From positions 2,728,001 to 2,792,000 of the forward strand of contig NZ_CP107917.1 in the NCBI RefSeq assembly GCF_036014175.1: DNA of 64,000 nt, read 5' to 3'. Below, piece after piece: positions 1-8,438 of the stretch; position 1 is the stretch's first letter, and every line of letters starts with the position of its first letter. Made by a program: the position numbers and the translations under genes. This DNA is from Streptomyces sp. NBC_00443. Its GTDB lineage: Bacteria; Actinomycetota; Actinomycetes; Streptomycetales; Streptomycetaceae. The notes under the pieces were generated by a model. That model was not told the origin of the DNA and did not search any database. It worked only from the letters and a program-made list of their open reading frames with translations.

Positions 1-403
1 GGTGCCAGGCGCCCTCGATCGCGGCCTGGCGGTCGCGGGCGTCGTCGTCGGCGTTCTGCGAGCGGTTCCAGACCTCCAGCCACAGCGTCCAGTGGGGGTC
101 GCGGTGGCCGTCGGGGACGTAGAGGTCGACGTACGCGTCCAGGCGTTCGCGGGCGGAGGCGGTCCGGGTGAGCAGCCGCCCGCGCTCGGCGCCGAGCCGG
201 CCCTCGCTCCACTCCAGGGTCCGCAGCAGCAGCTCGTCCTTGGAGTGGAAGTAGTAGAGGAGATGGCCGCTGCTCATGCCGACCTCACGCCCGAGGGCGG
301 CCATGGTGAGCTCCTCCAGGCCGCGTTCGGCGATCATCTCCATGGCGGCGGCGCGGACGTCCTCGCGGGGTGGGGCGGGGGTACGGCGACGGGCGGGGGT
401 CAC
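1..403 (-). CDS. TetR-family transcriptional regulator (3' end cut by the window)
   Basis: Reading from a GTG at 403, the first about 45 residues hold a helix-turn-helix of the TetR type (ALGREVGMSSGHLLYYFHSK), followed by an all-helical ligand domain of which about 134 codons are visible. The GTG overlaps the TGA of the upstream 163-aa gene, so translation is probably coupled and this is the last gene of the urease-like/agmatine deiminase operon. TetR regulators commonly control their own operon, and palindromes in the operon's promoter region at 4424-4510 are candidate operators; that link is inference. The C-terminus lies outside the window. Confidence 0.85.
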   Translation of the reverse strand, partial: MTPARRRTPAPPREDVRAAAMEMIAERGLEELTMAALGREVGMSSGHLLYYFHSKDELLLRTLEWSEGRLGAERGRLLTRTASARERLDAYVDLYVPDGHRDPHWTLWLEVWNRSQNADDDARDRQAAIEGAWH

Positions 404-891
404 GCGACGGCCTCCACGCGGACGGCGTCCGGGACGAGCCGGGTCTCGTAGCCGCTTCCGCAGTCGGCGGCGACGATCGCCACCTCTGCCCCGCAGCCGC
501 AGACGTGGTTGACCCCGGCCTGGCCATCCGGCCCGCAGCAGCCGATGAGGCGGTACGGGTCGGGGTGCGGGGCGATGTCCACGACGTCGTCCGGGTGCAG
601 GACGTAGGTGCCGCACGGCCCGGCGGAGACCAGGAAGCCGCGCGCGTCGGACTTCCACATGCCGCCGGGCACGACACCGTCGTACTCCTCGTCGGGACCG
701 ACCGGCTCGAACGGCGCCCCGAACGGCAGCGGGTCGACGACGAACGTCCCGCGCGGCACGCTGGGCGGGCCGTGCCGCCGGCCGTCCGGGCCCGGGAGCC
801 CGTCCCAGCCGGGATACGCGGGCATCTCGTCGAGCTGCCGGACCGGCTCGGTCAGCCGGGTTCCGCAGGTGGCGCAGAGCAGTACGTTCAC
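400..891 (-). CDS. Conserved hypothetical protein with Cys pairs (163 aa)
   Basis: I do not recognise a named family. The protein starts with GTG at 891, only 9 bases after the agmatine deiminase stop. It has an N-terminal CATC pair near residues 6-9 and later cysteines in the stretches GCCGPDG, HVCGCGAE and ADCGSG. This pattern suggests a metal-binding (zinc-ribbon-like) or redox site, which is inference. There is no signal peptide or membrane segment. Its place between agmatine deiminase and the TetR gene, with tight spacing on both sides, says it belongs to the same operon and may serve the same pathway. Confidence 0.7.
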   Translation of the reverse strand: MNVLLCATCGTRLTEPVRQLDEMPAYPGWDGLPGPDGRRHGPPSVPRGTFVVDPLPFGAPFEPVGPDEEYDGVVPGGMWKSDARGFLVSAGPCGTYVLHPDDVVDIAPHPDPYRLIGCCGPDGQAGVNHVCGCGAEVAIVAADCGSGYETRLVPDAVRVEAVA

Positions 892-900
892 CCGTACGTT

Positions 901-1953
901 CTACCTGACCCCGGCCCTCGGCTGTTGCTGAGTGATGCAGTGGATGCCCCCGCCACCGGCGAAGATCGTCCGGGCGTCCACCAGCGTCACCGTCCGCTCC
1001 GGGAACAGCCGGCGGAAGATACCGGCCGCGATCTCGTCGCGCGGGTCGTCGAAGCCGCACAGCACCACGCCGCCGTTGCAGAGGTAGTGGTTGATGTAGG
1101 AGTAGTCGGCCCAGTGGCCGTCCGCCTCCAGGACGGTGGGCGCGGGCACCTCGACGACCTCCAGGCGGCGGCCGCGGGCGTCCGTCTGCGACTTCAGCAG
1201 GCCGACGATCTCCTTGGTCAGCTCGTGGTCGGGGTGGGCGGGGTCCGGCTGCACATGGGCGACGACCACACCGGGACGGGCGAACGCGGCGACGATGTCG
1301 ACATGGCCGAGGGTGCCGAAGCCGTACGGCGGGTAGTCGCCGGTCAGGCCGCGCGGCAGCCAGATCGCCTTGCGGGTGCCGAGGTGGGCGTGGATCTCGG
1401 CCTCCACCTGCTCGCGCGTCCAGTGCGGGTTGCGCTCCGGGCCGAGCTGGACCGTCTCCGTGAGCAGGACGGTGCCCTCGCCGTCGACGTGGATCGCGCC
1501 GCCTTCGTTGACGAGTTCCGAGGCGTACGTCCGGGCCGACCCCGCCAGGTCGGAGACGTACGCGGCGATCTTCGCGTCGTGCTCCCAGCGGGCCCAGTCC
1601 TGGGCGCCCCAGCCGTTGAACGTCCAGTCCACGGCGGCGAGTTCGCCTTTGGAACCGGTCAGGAAGGTCGGGCCGATGTCCCGCATCCAGGCATCGTCGA
1701 GGTCCCGCTCGACCGTCTCGACGCCGTTCCCGAGCAGCGCGCGGGCCTCCGCCGACTGGCCGGGGCCGCACACCACCGTCACCGGCTCGAAGCGGCGGAC
1801 CGCACGGGCGACGGACGCCCAGGCGATCCGGGAGGCCGCGAGGTCGTCCGGGTCCTCGAAGGTCGGGTTGGGTCCCGGCCAGGCCATCCAGGTGCGCTCG
1901 TGCGGGGCCCACTCGGCGGGCATGCGGAAGCCGTCGGCGGCGGGGGTCGTCAT
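901..1953 (-). CDS. aguA: Agmatine deiminase / peptidyl-arginine deiminase-type protein
   Basis: A 350-aa member of the Porphyromonas-type PAD/agmatine deiminase family, close to the usual length. Family residues are visible: the N-terminal WAPHERTWMAWP, WMRDIGPTF with its substrate-binding Asp, NEGGAIHVD, the GHVDIVAAF histidine, and the C-terminal catalytic cysteine in GGGGIHCITQQ. Known enzymes convert agmatine to N-carbamoylputrescine and ammonia in the cytoplasm. The gene starts 20 bases after the urease-like alpha gene. No N-carbamoylputrescine amidohydrolase (AguB) gene is near, so the next step would need another enzyme; the neighbouring urease-like proteins are one candidate (inference). 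The exact guanidino substrate cannot be read from sequence. Confidence 0.92.
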   Translation of the reverse strand: MTTPAADGFRMPAEWAPHERTWMAWPGPNPTFEDPDDLAASRIAWASVARAVRRFEPVTVVCGPGQSAEARALLGNGVETVERDLDDAWMRDIGPTFLTGSKGELAAVDWTFNGWGAQDWARWEHDAKIAAYVSDLAGSARTYASELVNEGGAIHVDGEGTVLLTETVQLGPERNPHWTREQVEAEIHAHLGTRKAIWLPRGLTGDYPPYGFGTLGHVDIVAAFARPGVVVAHVQPDPAHPDHELTKEIVGLLKSQTDARGRRLEVVEVPAPTVLEADGHWADYSYINHYLCNGGVVLCGFDDPRDEIAAGIFRRLFPERTVTLVDARTIFAGGGGIHCITQQQPRAGVR

Positions 1954-1973
1954 GGCGGGTCCTTGTCTGAACG

Positions 1974-3686
1974 TCACAGGAAATAGAGGCGGTTGAGGGC
2001 GACCGAGTCGGCCGGCTCGGAGCGCAGCGGCTCGCCGTCGAGGGTGACCAGACCGCTGCGCTGGTCCACGTCGACAGCTCCGGTACGGGAGTTGAGGCGC
2101 AGGTCGGCCGGCCCGATGCCGCGCGTGCCGCGCACGGCGACCCTGCGGCGCCGGGTCGGCATGGAGTCGTTGCCCCGGTCGACGGCGGCCTGCGCGACGA
2201 AGGCGACGGAGATGTCGGCGGGCGTGGCGCCGTACGCCCCGAACTGCGGTCCCAGGACGAGGGGTTCGCAGGTGTCGGTGGCCGCGTTGGGGTCGCCGAC
2301 CACGCCGTACGCAGGGAAGCCGGACTTCAGCACCAGCTGCGGCTTGGCTCCGAAGTACTCGGGCCGCCACAGCACGATGTCGGCGAGCTTGCCGGCCTCG
2401 ATCGACCCCACCTCGTGCGAGAGGCCGTGCGCGATGGCCGGGTTGATGGTCAGTTTGGCCATGTAGCGCAGGACGCGCTCGTTGTCGTCGCCGTCGTCCG
2501 GGGCGCCGAACTCGGCCTTCATCTTCCCGGCCATCGCGAACGTACGGCGGACGGTCTCGCCCGCACGCCCCATGCCCTGCGCGTCCGAGGAGGTGATGCC
2601 GATCGCGCCCAGGTCGTGCAGCACGTCCTCGGCGCCCATCGTCCCGGCGCGGATGCGGTCGCGGGCCATGGCGGCGTCGCCGGGAAGGTCGGTCTTGAGG
2701 TCGTGGACGGAGACGATCATGCCGTAGTGCTCGGCGACCGCGTCCCGGCCGAAGGGCAGGGTCGGGTTCGTGGAGGAGCCGATGACGTTGGGCACGCCGG
2801 CCATCTTCAGCACGTTCGGGACGTGTCCGCCGCCGCAGCCCTCGATGTGGAAGGCGTGGATGGTGCGGCCTTCCAGCACGCGCAGGGTGTCCTCGACGGA
2901 GAGGCATTCGTTCAGGCCGTCGCTGTGCAGGGCGACCTGGACGTCGTACTCCTCGGCGACCCGCAGGGCCGTGTCCAGCGCCCGGGTGTGGGCGCCCATG
3001 TCCTCGTGGACCTTGAAGCCGGAGGCGCCGCCCTCGGCGAGGGCCTCGACCAGCGGGGCCCGGTCCGACGAGGAACCGCGCCCCAGGAAGCCGATGTTGA
3101 CCGGCCAGGCGTCGAAGGCATTGAACGCGTGCCGCAGCGCCCACGGCGAGTTGACGCCGACGCCCCACACCGGCCCGAACTCCTGCCCGATGATCGTGGT
3201 CACGCCGGACGCCAGCGAGGCCTCCATGATGCGCGGCGACAGCAGGTGCACATGCGTGTCGACGGCCCCGGCGGTGGCGATGAGGCCCTCGCCCGACACG
3301 ATCGACGTGCCCGTGCCGACCACGACGTCCACGCCGTCGAGGGTGTCGGGGTTCCCGGCCCGCCCGATCGAGCAGATCCGGCCCTCCCTGATACCGATGG
3401 AGACCTTGCGGATCCCCAGCGCCGCGTCGATCACGACGACGTTGCTGATCACCACGTCACAGGTCTCCCGCACGGCGGCCGCCTTGAGGTGCAGCCCGTC
3501 CCGGGCGGTCTTGCCGAACCCGGCGAGGAACTCGTCGCCGTAGCGCTGGGAGTCCGACTCGACGCGGATGGTCAGGCCGGAGTCGCCGAGGCGGATGCGG
3601 TCGCCGGCGCGGGGGCCGTGGGTGGCGGCGTACTCGTACGGGGTGAGGCGGCGGGCCTCTGCGGGATGCCCTCCGGGACGGCTCAT
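1974..3686 (-). CDS. ureC: Divergent urease alpha subunit (UreC-like)
   Basis: A 570-aa protein homologous to urease alpha over its whole length. The nickel ligands are kept: HVH at 145/147, the lysine that is carbamylated in ureases at 225 (GFKVHED), H254, H280 and D368 (SSDAQ). The substrate and general-acid histidines H227 and H328 and R344 are also present. The active-site flap, CHH in ordinary ureases, reads VHD at 327-329, so the flap cysteine is valine. The start ATG overlaps the upstream fusion-subunit stop (ATGA). No ureDEFG accessory genes are in the window. It may be a true urease matured by factors encoded elsewhere, or a relative acting on a substituted urea; the family is certain, the substrate is not. 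Confidence 0.9.
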   Translation of the reverse strand: MSRPGGHPAEARRLTPYEYAATHGPRAGDRIRLGDSGLTIRVESDSQRYGDEFLAGFGKTARDGLHLKAAAVRETCDVVISNVVVIDAALGIRKVSIGIREGRICSIGRAGNPDTLDGVDVVVGTGTSIVSGEGLIATAGAVDTHVHLLSPRIMEASLASGVTTIIGQEFGPVWGVGVNSPWALRHAFNAFDAWPVNIGFLGRGSSSDRAPLVEALAEGGASGFKVHEDMGAHTRALDTALRVAEEYDVQVALHSDGLNECLSVEDTLRVLEGRTIHAFHIEGCGGGHVPNVLKMAGVPNVIGSSTNPTLPFGRDAVAEHYGMIVSVHDLKTDLPGDAAMARDRIRAGTMGAEDVLHDLGAIGITSSDAQGMGRAGETVRRTFAMAGKMKAEFGAPDDGDDNERVLRYMAKLTINPAIAHGLSHEVGSIEAGKLADIVLWRPEYFGAKPQLVLKSGFPAYGVVGDPNAATDTCEPLVLGPQFGAYGATPADISVAFVAQAAVDRGNDSMPTRRRRVAVRGTRGIGPADLRLNSRTGAVDVDQRSGLVTLDGEPLRSEPADSVALNRLYFL

Positions 3687-4396
3687 CGCTCGACCTCCTG
3701 CTCCTGATCAGGTGTTTCCGATACGCCGAGATAGCCGCAAGCGGCGGCGCGGCGCAGCGCCTCCTCGCGGGCGCCCGGCGCGTCCAGCGCCCCGTCGACG
3801 AGCCCCGCGAACCCGATCGCGATCCGCTCGCCGCCGATCGGGACCAGCCCGACCTCGACGCTCTCCCCCGGCCCGAAGCGCGTCGACGACCCGGCCGGAA
3901 CGGCGAGCCGCATGCCGTAGGCCGCGCCGCGGTCGAAGTCGAGGCGCGGATTGGCCTCGAAGAAGTGGAAGTGGGAGGTGACGGAGACCGGCACGGTGGC
4001 GGTGTTCGTCACGATCACCCGCAGGACCGCCTCGGGCTCGGCGTGCTCTGGCCCCGGCAGCAGCGCACCCGGGCCCCGGTCCGCGAGACCGCCGCCACCG
4101 ATGGGGTCGGACACGACCGCCAGCCGCGAGCCGTCGTCGAAGACGGCCTCGACATGCACCTCGGTGACGACGTCCGCCACGCCCGGCAGCACGTCGTCCG
4201 GCCCGAGCACGGACCGGGCACGCCCGATCGCCTCGGCGAGCCGGGCCCCGTCCCGGGCGGCCTCGCAGACGGTGTCCGCGATGAGCGCGGTCGCCTCGGG
4301 CACGTTCAGCCTGAGCCCTCGGGCCCGGCGGGCCCGGGCCAGTTCGGCGGCTCCGAAGAGCAGCAGCCGGTCACGTTCCGTCGGGGTCAGTCTCAC
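3683..4396 (-). CDS. ureAB: Urease gamma/beta fusion subunit (UreAB-like)
   Basis: This 237-aa protein joins the two small urease subunits. Residues about 1-100 match UreA (MRLTPTERDRLLLF, ARARRARGLRLN, PEATALI, ARDG, LPGVADVV). Residues about 115-215 match UreB (VTNTATVPV, SHFHFFEANPRLDFDR, YGMRLAVPAGSSTRFGPGE). Such fusions are known in some bacterial ureases. A strong Shine-Dalgarno, AAGGAGG, precedes the GTG start at 4396. It is the first gene of the operon and would form the trimer scaffold with the UreC-like protein. The beta part replaces the usual GDRPIQVGSH with TATVPVSVTSH, so it has diverged along with its partner. Confidence 0.9.
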   Translation of the reverse strand: MRLTPTERDRLLLFGAAELARARRARGLRLNVPEATALIADTVCEAARDGARLAEAIGRARSVLGPDDVLPGVADVVTEVHVEAVFDDGSRLAVVSDPIGGGGLADRGPGALLPGPEHAEPEAVLRVIVTNTATVPVSVTSHFHFFEANPRLDFDRGAAYGMRLAVPAGSSTRFGPGESVEVGLVPIGGERIAIGFAGLVDGALDAPGAREEALRRAAACGYLGVSETPDQEQEVER

Positions 4397-4423
4397 GACG
4401 CGGCACCTCCTTGTCTTCCTCGC

Positions 4424-4442
4424 TTTAGAGCATCACTCTAAA
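4424..4442. promoter_or_regulatory. Perfect inverted repeat in the urease/permease divergent promoter
   Basis: TTTAGAG, a 5-base spacer and CTCTAAA form a perfect 7-bp inverted repeat. It lies 28 bases upstream of the ureAB-like start and is unusually AT-rich for this genome. Size and form fit a TetR-type operator, and a TetR gene closes the operon. Direct binding is inference. Confidence 0.55.
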
Positions 4443-4494
4443 CATTGGACTGATGCAACCGGAACCTTGACGGCAGAGGTTAGGGCACATCACA

Positions 4495-4510
4495 TTGAAC
4501 GTCGTTCTAA
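4495..4510. promoter_or_regulatory. Second palindrome next to the permease start
   Basis: TTGAACGTCGTTCTAA contains GAACG-T-CGTTC, a perfect 5-bp inverted repeat with one central base and partly matching flanks. It sits 14 bases before the permease ATG, just ahead of its Shine-Dalgarno. It could be an operator or part of the permease promoter. Confidence 0.4.
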
Positions 4511-4524
4511 CCGAGGAGACCAAT

Positions 4525-5976
4525 ATGCCGATGGAACAGCACGGAGTCGACACCATCCCCGACGGGGAACGCACGAGCGGGCCCCGGGATCTCGTCTCGA
4601 TCCTGCTGGGGTCCAACCTCTGTCTCGGAGTGATCGTCTTCGGCTGGCTGCCGCCGTCGTTCGGCCTGGACTGGTGGGCGTCGGTGAGCTCGATCGTGGT
4701 GGGCACGGTGGCCGGCACGGCCCTGACCGCCCCGCTCGCCCTGATCTCGCTGCGCACGGCGACGAACCTGTCCACGTCCTCGGGCGCCCAGTTCGGCGTG
4801 CGGGGCCGCCTGGTCGGCTCGGTGGTCGGCCTGCTGCTGGCCCTCGGCTACACCGCCCTGACCGTGTGGATCGGCGGCGACGTGATGATCGGCGTGCTGG
4901 GCCGGCTGGTCGGACTGCCGGCGAGCGGGATCTCGTACGGCGTGGTCTACGCACTGCTGGCCGCGGCGACCGTCGCGGGCGCGGTGTTCGGCTACCGCGT
5001 GCTGCTCGCCATGTCCCGCGTCCTCGCGTTCGGCATGACGGCCCTGCTGGTCCTCGGCGTGATCGCCTACGCCCCGCACTTCACGACCGGCGCGCTGCCG
5101 GAGGCGGGCGGCTACCTGCTGGGCGGCTTCTGGCCCACCTGGTTCCTGGCGACGGTGGCCGCGGGCCTGTCCGGGCCGATCGCCTTCATCACCCTGCTCG
5201 GCGACTACACGCGCTACATCTCCCCGGCCCGCCACTCCTCACGCCGGGTACTGCACGCGACGTGGCTCGGCCTCTCCCTCGGCCTGCTGATCCCCCAGCT
5301 CTTCGGCACCTTCACGGCGTACGCGGCGGGCGCCGCCCTCGACTACGCCGGACCGCTGGTCTCCGCCTCCCCCGGCTGGTACCTGGTCCCCCTGCTGCTG
5401 GCCGCGTCGGCCGGGTCGGTCGGCAACGCGGGCCTGATGCTCTACTCCATGGGCCTCGACCTGGACGCCATCCTGCCGCGCGCCTCCCGGGCGACGGCGA
5501 CGTACACGGTCGCGGTGATCGCCACCGCGTGTGTCTTCGTCGGCCACTACTACTCGTCCGCGCAGGACGCGATGACCTCCTTCGTCCTGCTGCTGACGGC
5601 GGTCGGCACCCCGTGGGCGGTCATCACCCTGATCGGCTTCGCCCGCTGCCGTGGCCTGTACGACGCGGAGGCCCTCCAGGTCTTCAACCGCCGGGCGCGG
5701 GGCGGGATCTACTGGTACCGGGCCGGCTGGAACATCCCGGCGACGTTGGCATGGGCACTGGGCGCGACGGTCGGCCTGCTCGCCGTCTCCCTCCCGTCGT
5801 ACGAGGGGCCGCTGCTGTCCGTGACCGGCGGGGTGGACTGCAGTTTCCTGCTGTCGGGGCTGGTGGGGGGCGTGGCATACGTGCTGCTGACGATCGCCGA
5901 CGCCACTCCCGTACGCGAAAGGGCCGCCGCGGACTCGGAGGCCACGGCGGCCCTGTCGGTGAAGGCCGAGGGCTAA
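4525..5976 (+). CDS. NCS1-family permease (cytosine/purine/allantoin/hydantoin type)
   Basis: A 483-aa integral membrane protein with about 12 hydrophobic segments and the NCS1 layout: LLGSNLCLGVIVFGWLPPSFGLDWW at the first helix, GAQFGVRGR, the middle GDYTRYI loop and RGGIYWYRAGWN near the end. The family imports nucleobases, allantoin, hydantoins or thiamine precursors with Na+ or H+. The start ATG at 4525 was chosen because GAGGAG lies 7-8 bases upstream; an in-frame ATG at 4495 falls in the palindrome. It is divergent from the urease-like operon and shares its promoter region, so it may import that operon's substrate (inference). Its stop overlaps that of ilvE. Confidence 0.9.
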   Translation: MPMEQHGVDTIPDGERTSGPRDLVSILLGSNLCLGVIVFGWLPPSFGLDWWASVSSIVVGTVAGTALTAPLALISLRTATNLSTSSGAQFGVRGRLVGSVVGLLLALGYTALTVWIGGDVMIGVLGRLVGLPASGISYGVVYALLAAATVAGAVFGYRVLLAMSRVLAFGMTALLVLGVIAYAPHFTTGALPEAGGYLLGGFWPTWFLATVAAGLSGPIAFITLLGDYTRYISPARHSSRRVLHATWLGLSLGLLIPQLFGTFTAYAAGAALDYAGPLVSASPGWYLVPLLLAASAGSVGNAGLMLYSMGLDLDAILPRASRATATYTVAVIATACVFVGHYYSSAQDAMTSFVLLLTAVGTPWAVITLIGFARCRGLYDAEALQVFNRRARGGIYWYRAGWNIPATLAWALGATVGLLAVSLPSYEGPLLSVTGGVDCSFLLSGLVGGVAYVLLTIADATPVRERAAADSEATAALSVKAEG

Positions 5977-7079
5977 CCCAGCTTGTGCATCCAGCCGTGC
6001 TTGTCCTCGGCCTTGCCCCGCTGGACGTCGAGAAGGGCCTGGCGCAGCTTCATCGTGAGCTCGCCGGGCTCGCCGTCGCCCTGGTGCCACTGCGCGCCGG
6101 TGCGCTTCACAGTGCCGACCGGGGTGATGACGGCGGCCGTACCGCAGGCGAAGACCTCGGTGAGGGTGCCGTTCTCCGCGTCGCGCTGCCACTGGTCGAC
6201 GGAGATGCGGCCCTCCTCGGCCTCGTAGCCGAGGTCACGGGCGACGGCCAGGAGGGAGTCGCGGGTGACGCCCTCCAGGATGGAGCCGGTGAGGGACGGG
6301 GTGACGATCACCGGCTTCTCATTGGACGCAGCGCCGTACACGAAGTACAGGTTCATGCCGCCGAGTTCCTCGACCCACTTGCGCTCGACCGCGTCCAGGT
6401 AGCAGACCTGGGCGCAGCCCTCGGCGGCGGCCTCGGCCTGGGCCAGCAGTGAGGCCGCGTAGTTGCCGCCCGTCTTGGCGTCGCCCATGCCGCCGGGCAC
6501 CGCGCGGACGTGGTCCTCGGAGACCCAGATGGACACCGGCTTGACGCCGCCCGGGAAGTAGGCGCCGGCCGGGGAGGCGATCACGATGAAGAGGTACTCG
6601 CTCGCGGGCTTCACGCCCAGGCCGACCTCCGTCGCGAACATGAACGGGCGCAGGTAGAGGGACTCCTCGCCGCCGTGCGCCGGGACCCAGGCCTGGTCCT
6701 GGCTCACCAGGGCGTCGCACGCCTCGATGAACGTCTCGACCGGCAGCTCGGGCATGCCGAGCCGGCGGGCGGAGGACTGGAAGCGCTGGGCGTTCTTCTC
6801 GGGACGGAACGTGGCGACGGACCCGTCGGGCTGACGGTAGGCCTTGAGGCCCTCGAAGATCTCCTGCGCGTAGTGCAGGACCATCGTGGCGGGGTCGAGG
6901 GAGAGCGGCGCGTACGGCACGAGCTGGCCGTCGTGCCAGCCGCGGCCCTCGGTCCACTTGATCGTCACCATGTGGTCGGTGAAGTGGCGGCCGAACCCGG
7001 GGTTGGCCAGTATCGCCTCGCGGTCCGCGGCGGCGAGCGGGCTGGCGGACGGCTTGAGCTCGATCGTGGGCGTCGTCAT
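5973..7079 (-). CDS. ilvE: Branched-chain amino acid aminotransferase
   Basis: A 368-aa fold-type IV PLP aminotransferase. The Schiff-base lysine is in GMGDAKTGGNYAAS, and the family motifs YLRPFMFATE, EELGGMNLYFVY and TPSLTGSILEGVTRDSLL follow in order. It carries out the last step of leucine, isoleucine and valine synthesis, and the reverse step in catabolism. The ATG at 7079 is preceded by AAGGA. It follows leuB on the same strand with a 276-base gap holding a terminator-like hairpin, so it probably has its own promoter. Confidence 0.96.
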   Translation of the reverse strand: MTTPTIELKPSASPLAAADREAILANPGFGRHFTDHMVTIKWTEGRGWHDGQLVPYAPLSLDPATMVLHYAQEIFEGLKAYRQPDGSVATFRPEKNAQRFQSSARRLGMPELPVETFIEACDALVSQDQAWVPAHGGEESLYLRPFMFATEVGLGVKPASEYLFIVIASPAGAYFPGGVKPVSIWVSEDHVRAVPGGMGDAKTGGNYAASLLAQAEAAAEGCAQVCYLDAVERKWVEELGGMNLYFVYGAASNEKPVIVTPSLTGSILEGVTRDSLLAVARDLGYEAEEGRISVDQWQRDAENGTLTEVFACGTAAVITPVGTVKRTGAQWHQGDGEPGELTMKLRQALLDVQRGKAEDKHGWMHKLG

Positions 7080-7355
7080 GAGTAGATGTCCTTCACCGGT
7101 TTCGTTGTGGCGGGCCGCGATCACGCCAGTACTGCCTGTGGCCAGTGCTAGGACGTCCGAGCATTCGTTCTCACCGCGGCTCCGCGTTCGATTATCGCAA
7201 GCGGGTGCCGTGGAAGAAATCGGCCTGTTCGACGTGATCGGCGCGAAATCGCGATCCAGGGGTTGATGGTGCCACCCGGCGGCGGACATGGGGAAGCCGC
7301 CGGGTGCGAAGTGACCCGACGGCTTCGAAAGTTGTTCGAATAGCGCGACCGGGCG
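7080..7355 (-). other. ilvE-leuB intergenic region with ilvE promoter
   Basis: No gene is seen here. On the minus strand a GATAAT -10-like hexamer lies at 7191-7196, with TTC-rich sequence about 16-17 bases upstream as a poor -35. This would give ilvE a leader of roughly 105 bases. The leader contains no short frame rich in branched-chain codons. The hairpin at 7273-7306 is listed separately. Confidence 0.4.
7273..7306 (-). terminator. Hairpin downstream of leuB
   Basis: An 11-bp perfect stem (CACCCGGCGGC / GCCGCCGGGTG) with a 12-base loop lies 50 bases past the leuB stop. There is no clear U-tract, which is common for Streptomyces terminators. Confidence 0.6.
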
Positions 7356-8399
7356 TCAGCCGGCTACTCGTACGGCCAGCGCGTCGCCGATCTCCGACGT
7401 GCTGCGGGCGGGCTTGCCGGTGCGCTCCGCGAGGTCGGCGGAGACCGCCTCGTCGATGCGGGCGGCCTCGGCGTCGTAGCCGAGGTGGCGCAGGAGCAGG
7501 GCGACGGACAGGACCGTGGCGGTGGGGTCGGCCTTGCCCTGGCCGGCGATGTCGGGCGCGGAACCGTGGACCGGCTCGAACATCGACGGGAAGTCCCCGC
7601 TCGGGTTGATGTTTCCGCTCGCCGCCACGCCGATGCCGCCGGAGACAGCCGCGGCGAGGTCGGTGATGATGTCGCCGAAGAGGTTGTCGGTGACGATGAC
7701 GTCGAAGCGCTCGGGCTGGGTGACCAGGTAGATGGTCGCCGCGTCGACGTGCATGTACTCGGTGGTGACCTCGGGGAACTCCTCGGCCACCTTGTTGAAG
7801 ATGTTGGTCCACAGGTGACCCGCGAAGGTCAGCACGTTGTTCTTGTGGATCAGCGCGAGCTTCTTGCGCGGCCGGGACTGCGCGCGGGCGAAGGCGTCAC
7901 GGACCACGCGCTCGACACCGAAGGCCGTGTTCACGGAGACCTCGGTGGCGACCTCGTGCTCGGTGCCCTTGCGGATGGTGCCGCCGTTGCCGGTGTACGG
8001 GCCCTCGGTGCCCTCGCGGACCACGACGAAGTCGATCTCGGGCTGGCCGGCGAGCGGGGTGGCGACACCCGGAAGGAGCTTCGACGGACGCAGGTTGACG
8101 TGGTGGTCGAAGGCGAAGCGGAGCTTCAGCAGGAAGCCGCGCTCCAGGACGCCCGACGGCACGCCCGGGTCACCGATCGCGCCGAGCAGGATCGCGTCGT
8201 GCTTCTTCAGGGCGTCGAGGTCGGCGTCGGTGAGGGTCTCACCCGTGGCGTGGTAGCGCCTGGCACCGAAGTCGTAATCCTTGGTCTCCAGCTTCACATC
8301 CTGCGGAAGGACGGCGGAGAGGACCTTCAGGCCTTCGGCCACGACCTCCTGGCCGATGCCGTCACCGGGAATCACTGCGAGATTGAGGCTGCGAGACAT
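7356..8399 (-). CDS. leuB: 3-isopropylmalate dehydrogenase
   Basis: A 347-aa isocitrate/isopropylmalate dehydrogenase, the length usual for actinobacterial LeuB. Visible motifs are the N-terminal [32 protein letters not shown], the catalytic YTGNGG and KNNVLTFAG regions, and the metal/substrate segment [22 protein letters not shown]. It oxidises and decarboxylates 3-isopropylmalate to 2-oxoisocaproate in leucine synthesis. It is divergent from the metallophosphoesterase gene, and a 17-bp palindrome sits 40 bases upstream. Confidence 0.96.
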   Translation of the reverse strand: MSRSLNLAVIPGDGIGQEVVAEGLKVLSAVLPQDVKLETKDYDFGARRYHATGETLTDADLDALKKHDAILLGAIGDPGVPSGVLERGFLLKLRFAFDHHVNLRPSKLLPGVATPLAGQPEIDFVVVREGTEGPYTGNGGTIRKGTEHEVATEVSVNTAFGVERVVRDAFARAQSRPRKKLALIHKNNVLTFAGHLWTNIFNKVAEEFPEVTTEYMHVDAATIYLVTQPERFDVIVTDNLFGDIITDLAAAVSGGIGVAASGNINPSGDFPSMFEPVHGSAPDIAGQGKADPTATVLSVALLLRHLGYDAEAARIDEAVSADLAERTGKPARSTSEIGDALAVRVAG

Positions 8400-8438
8400 G
8401 TCGGCACCCTACTCCTCGTCCCATGGGATGACACACGA

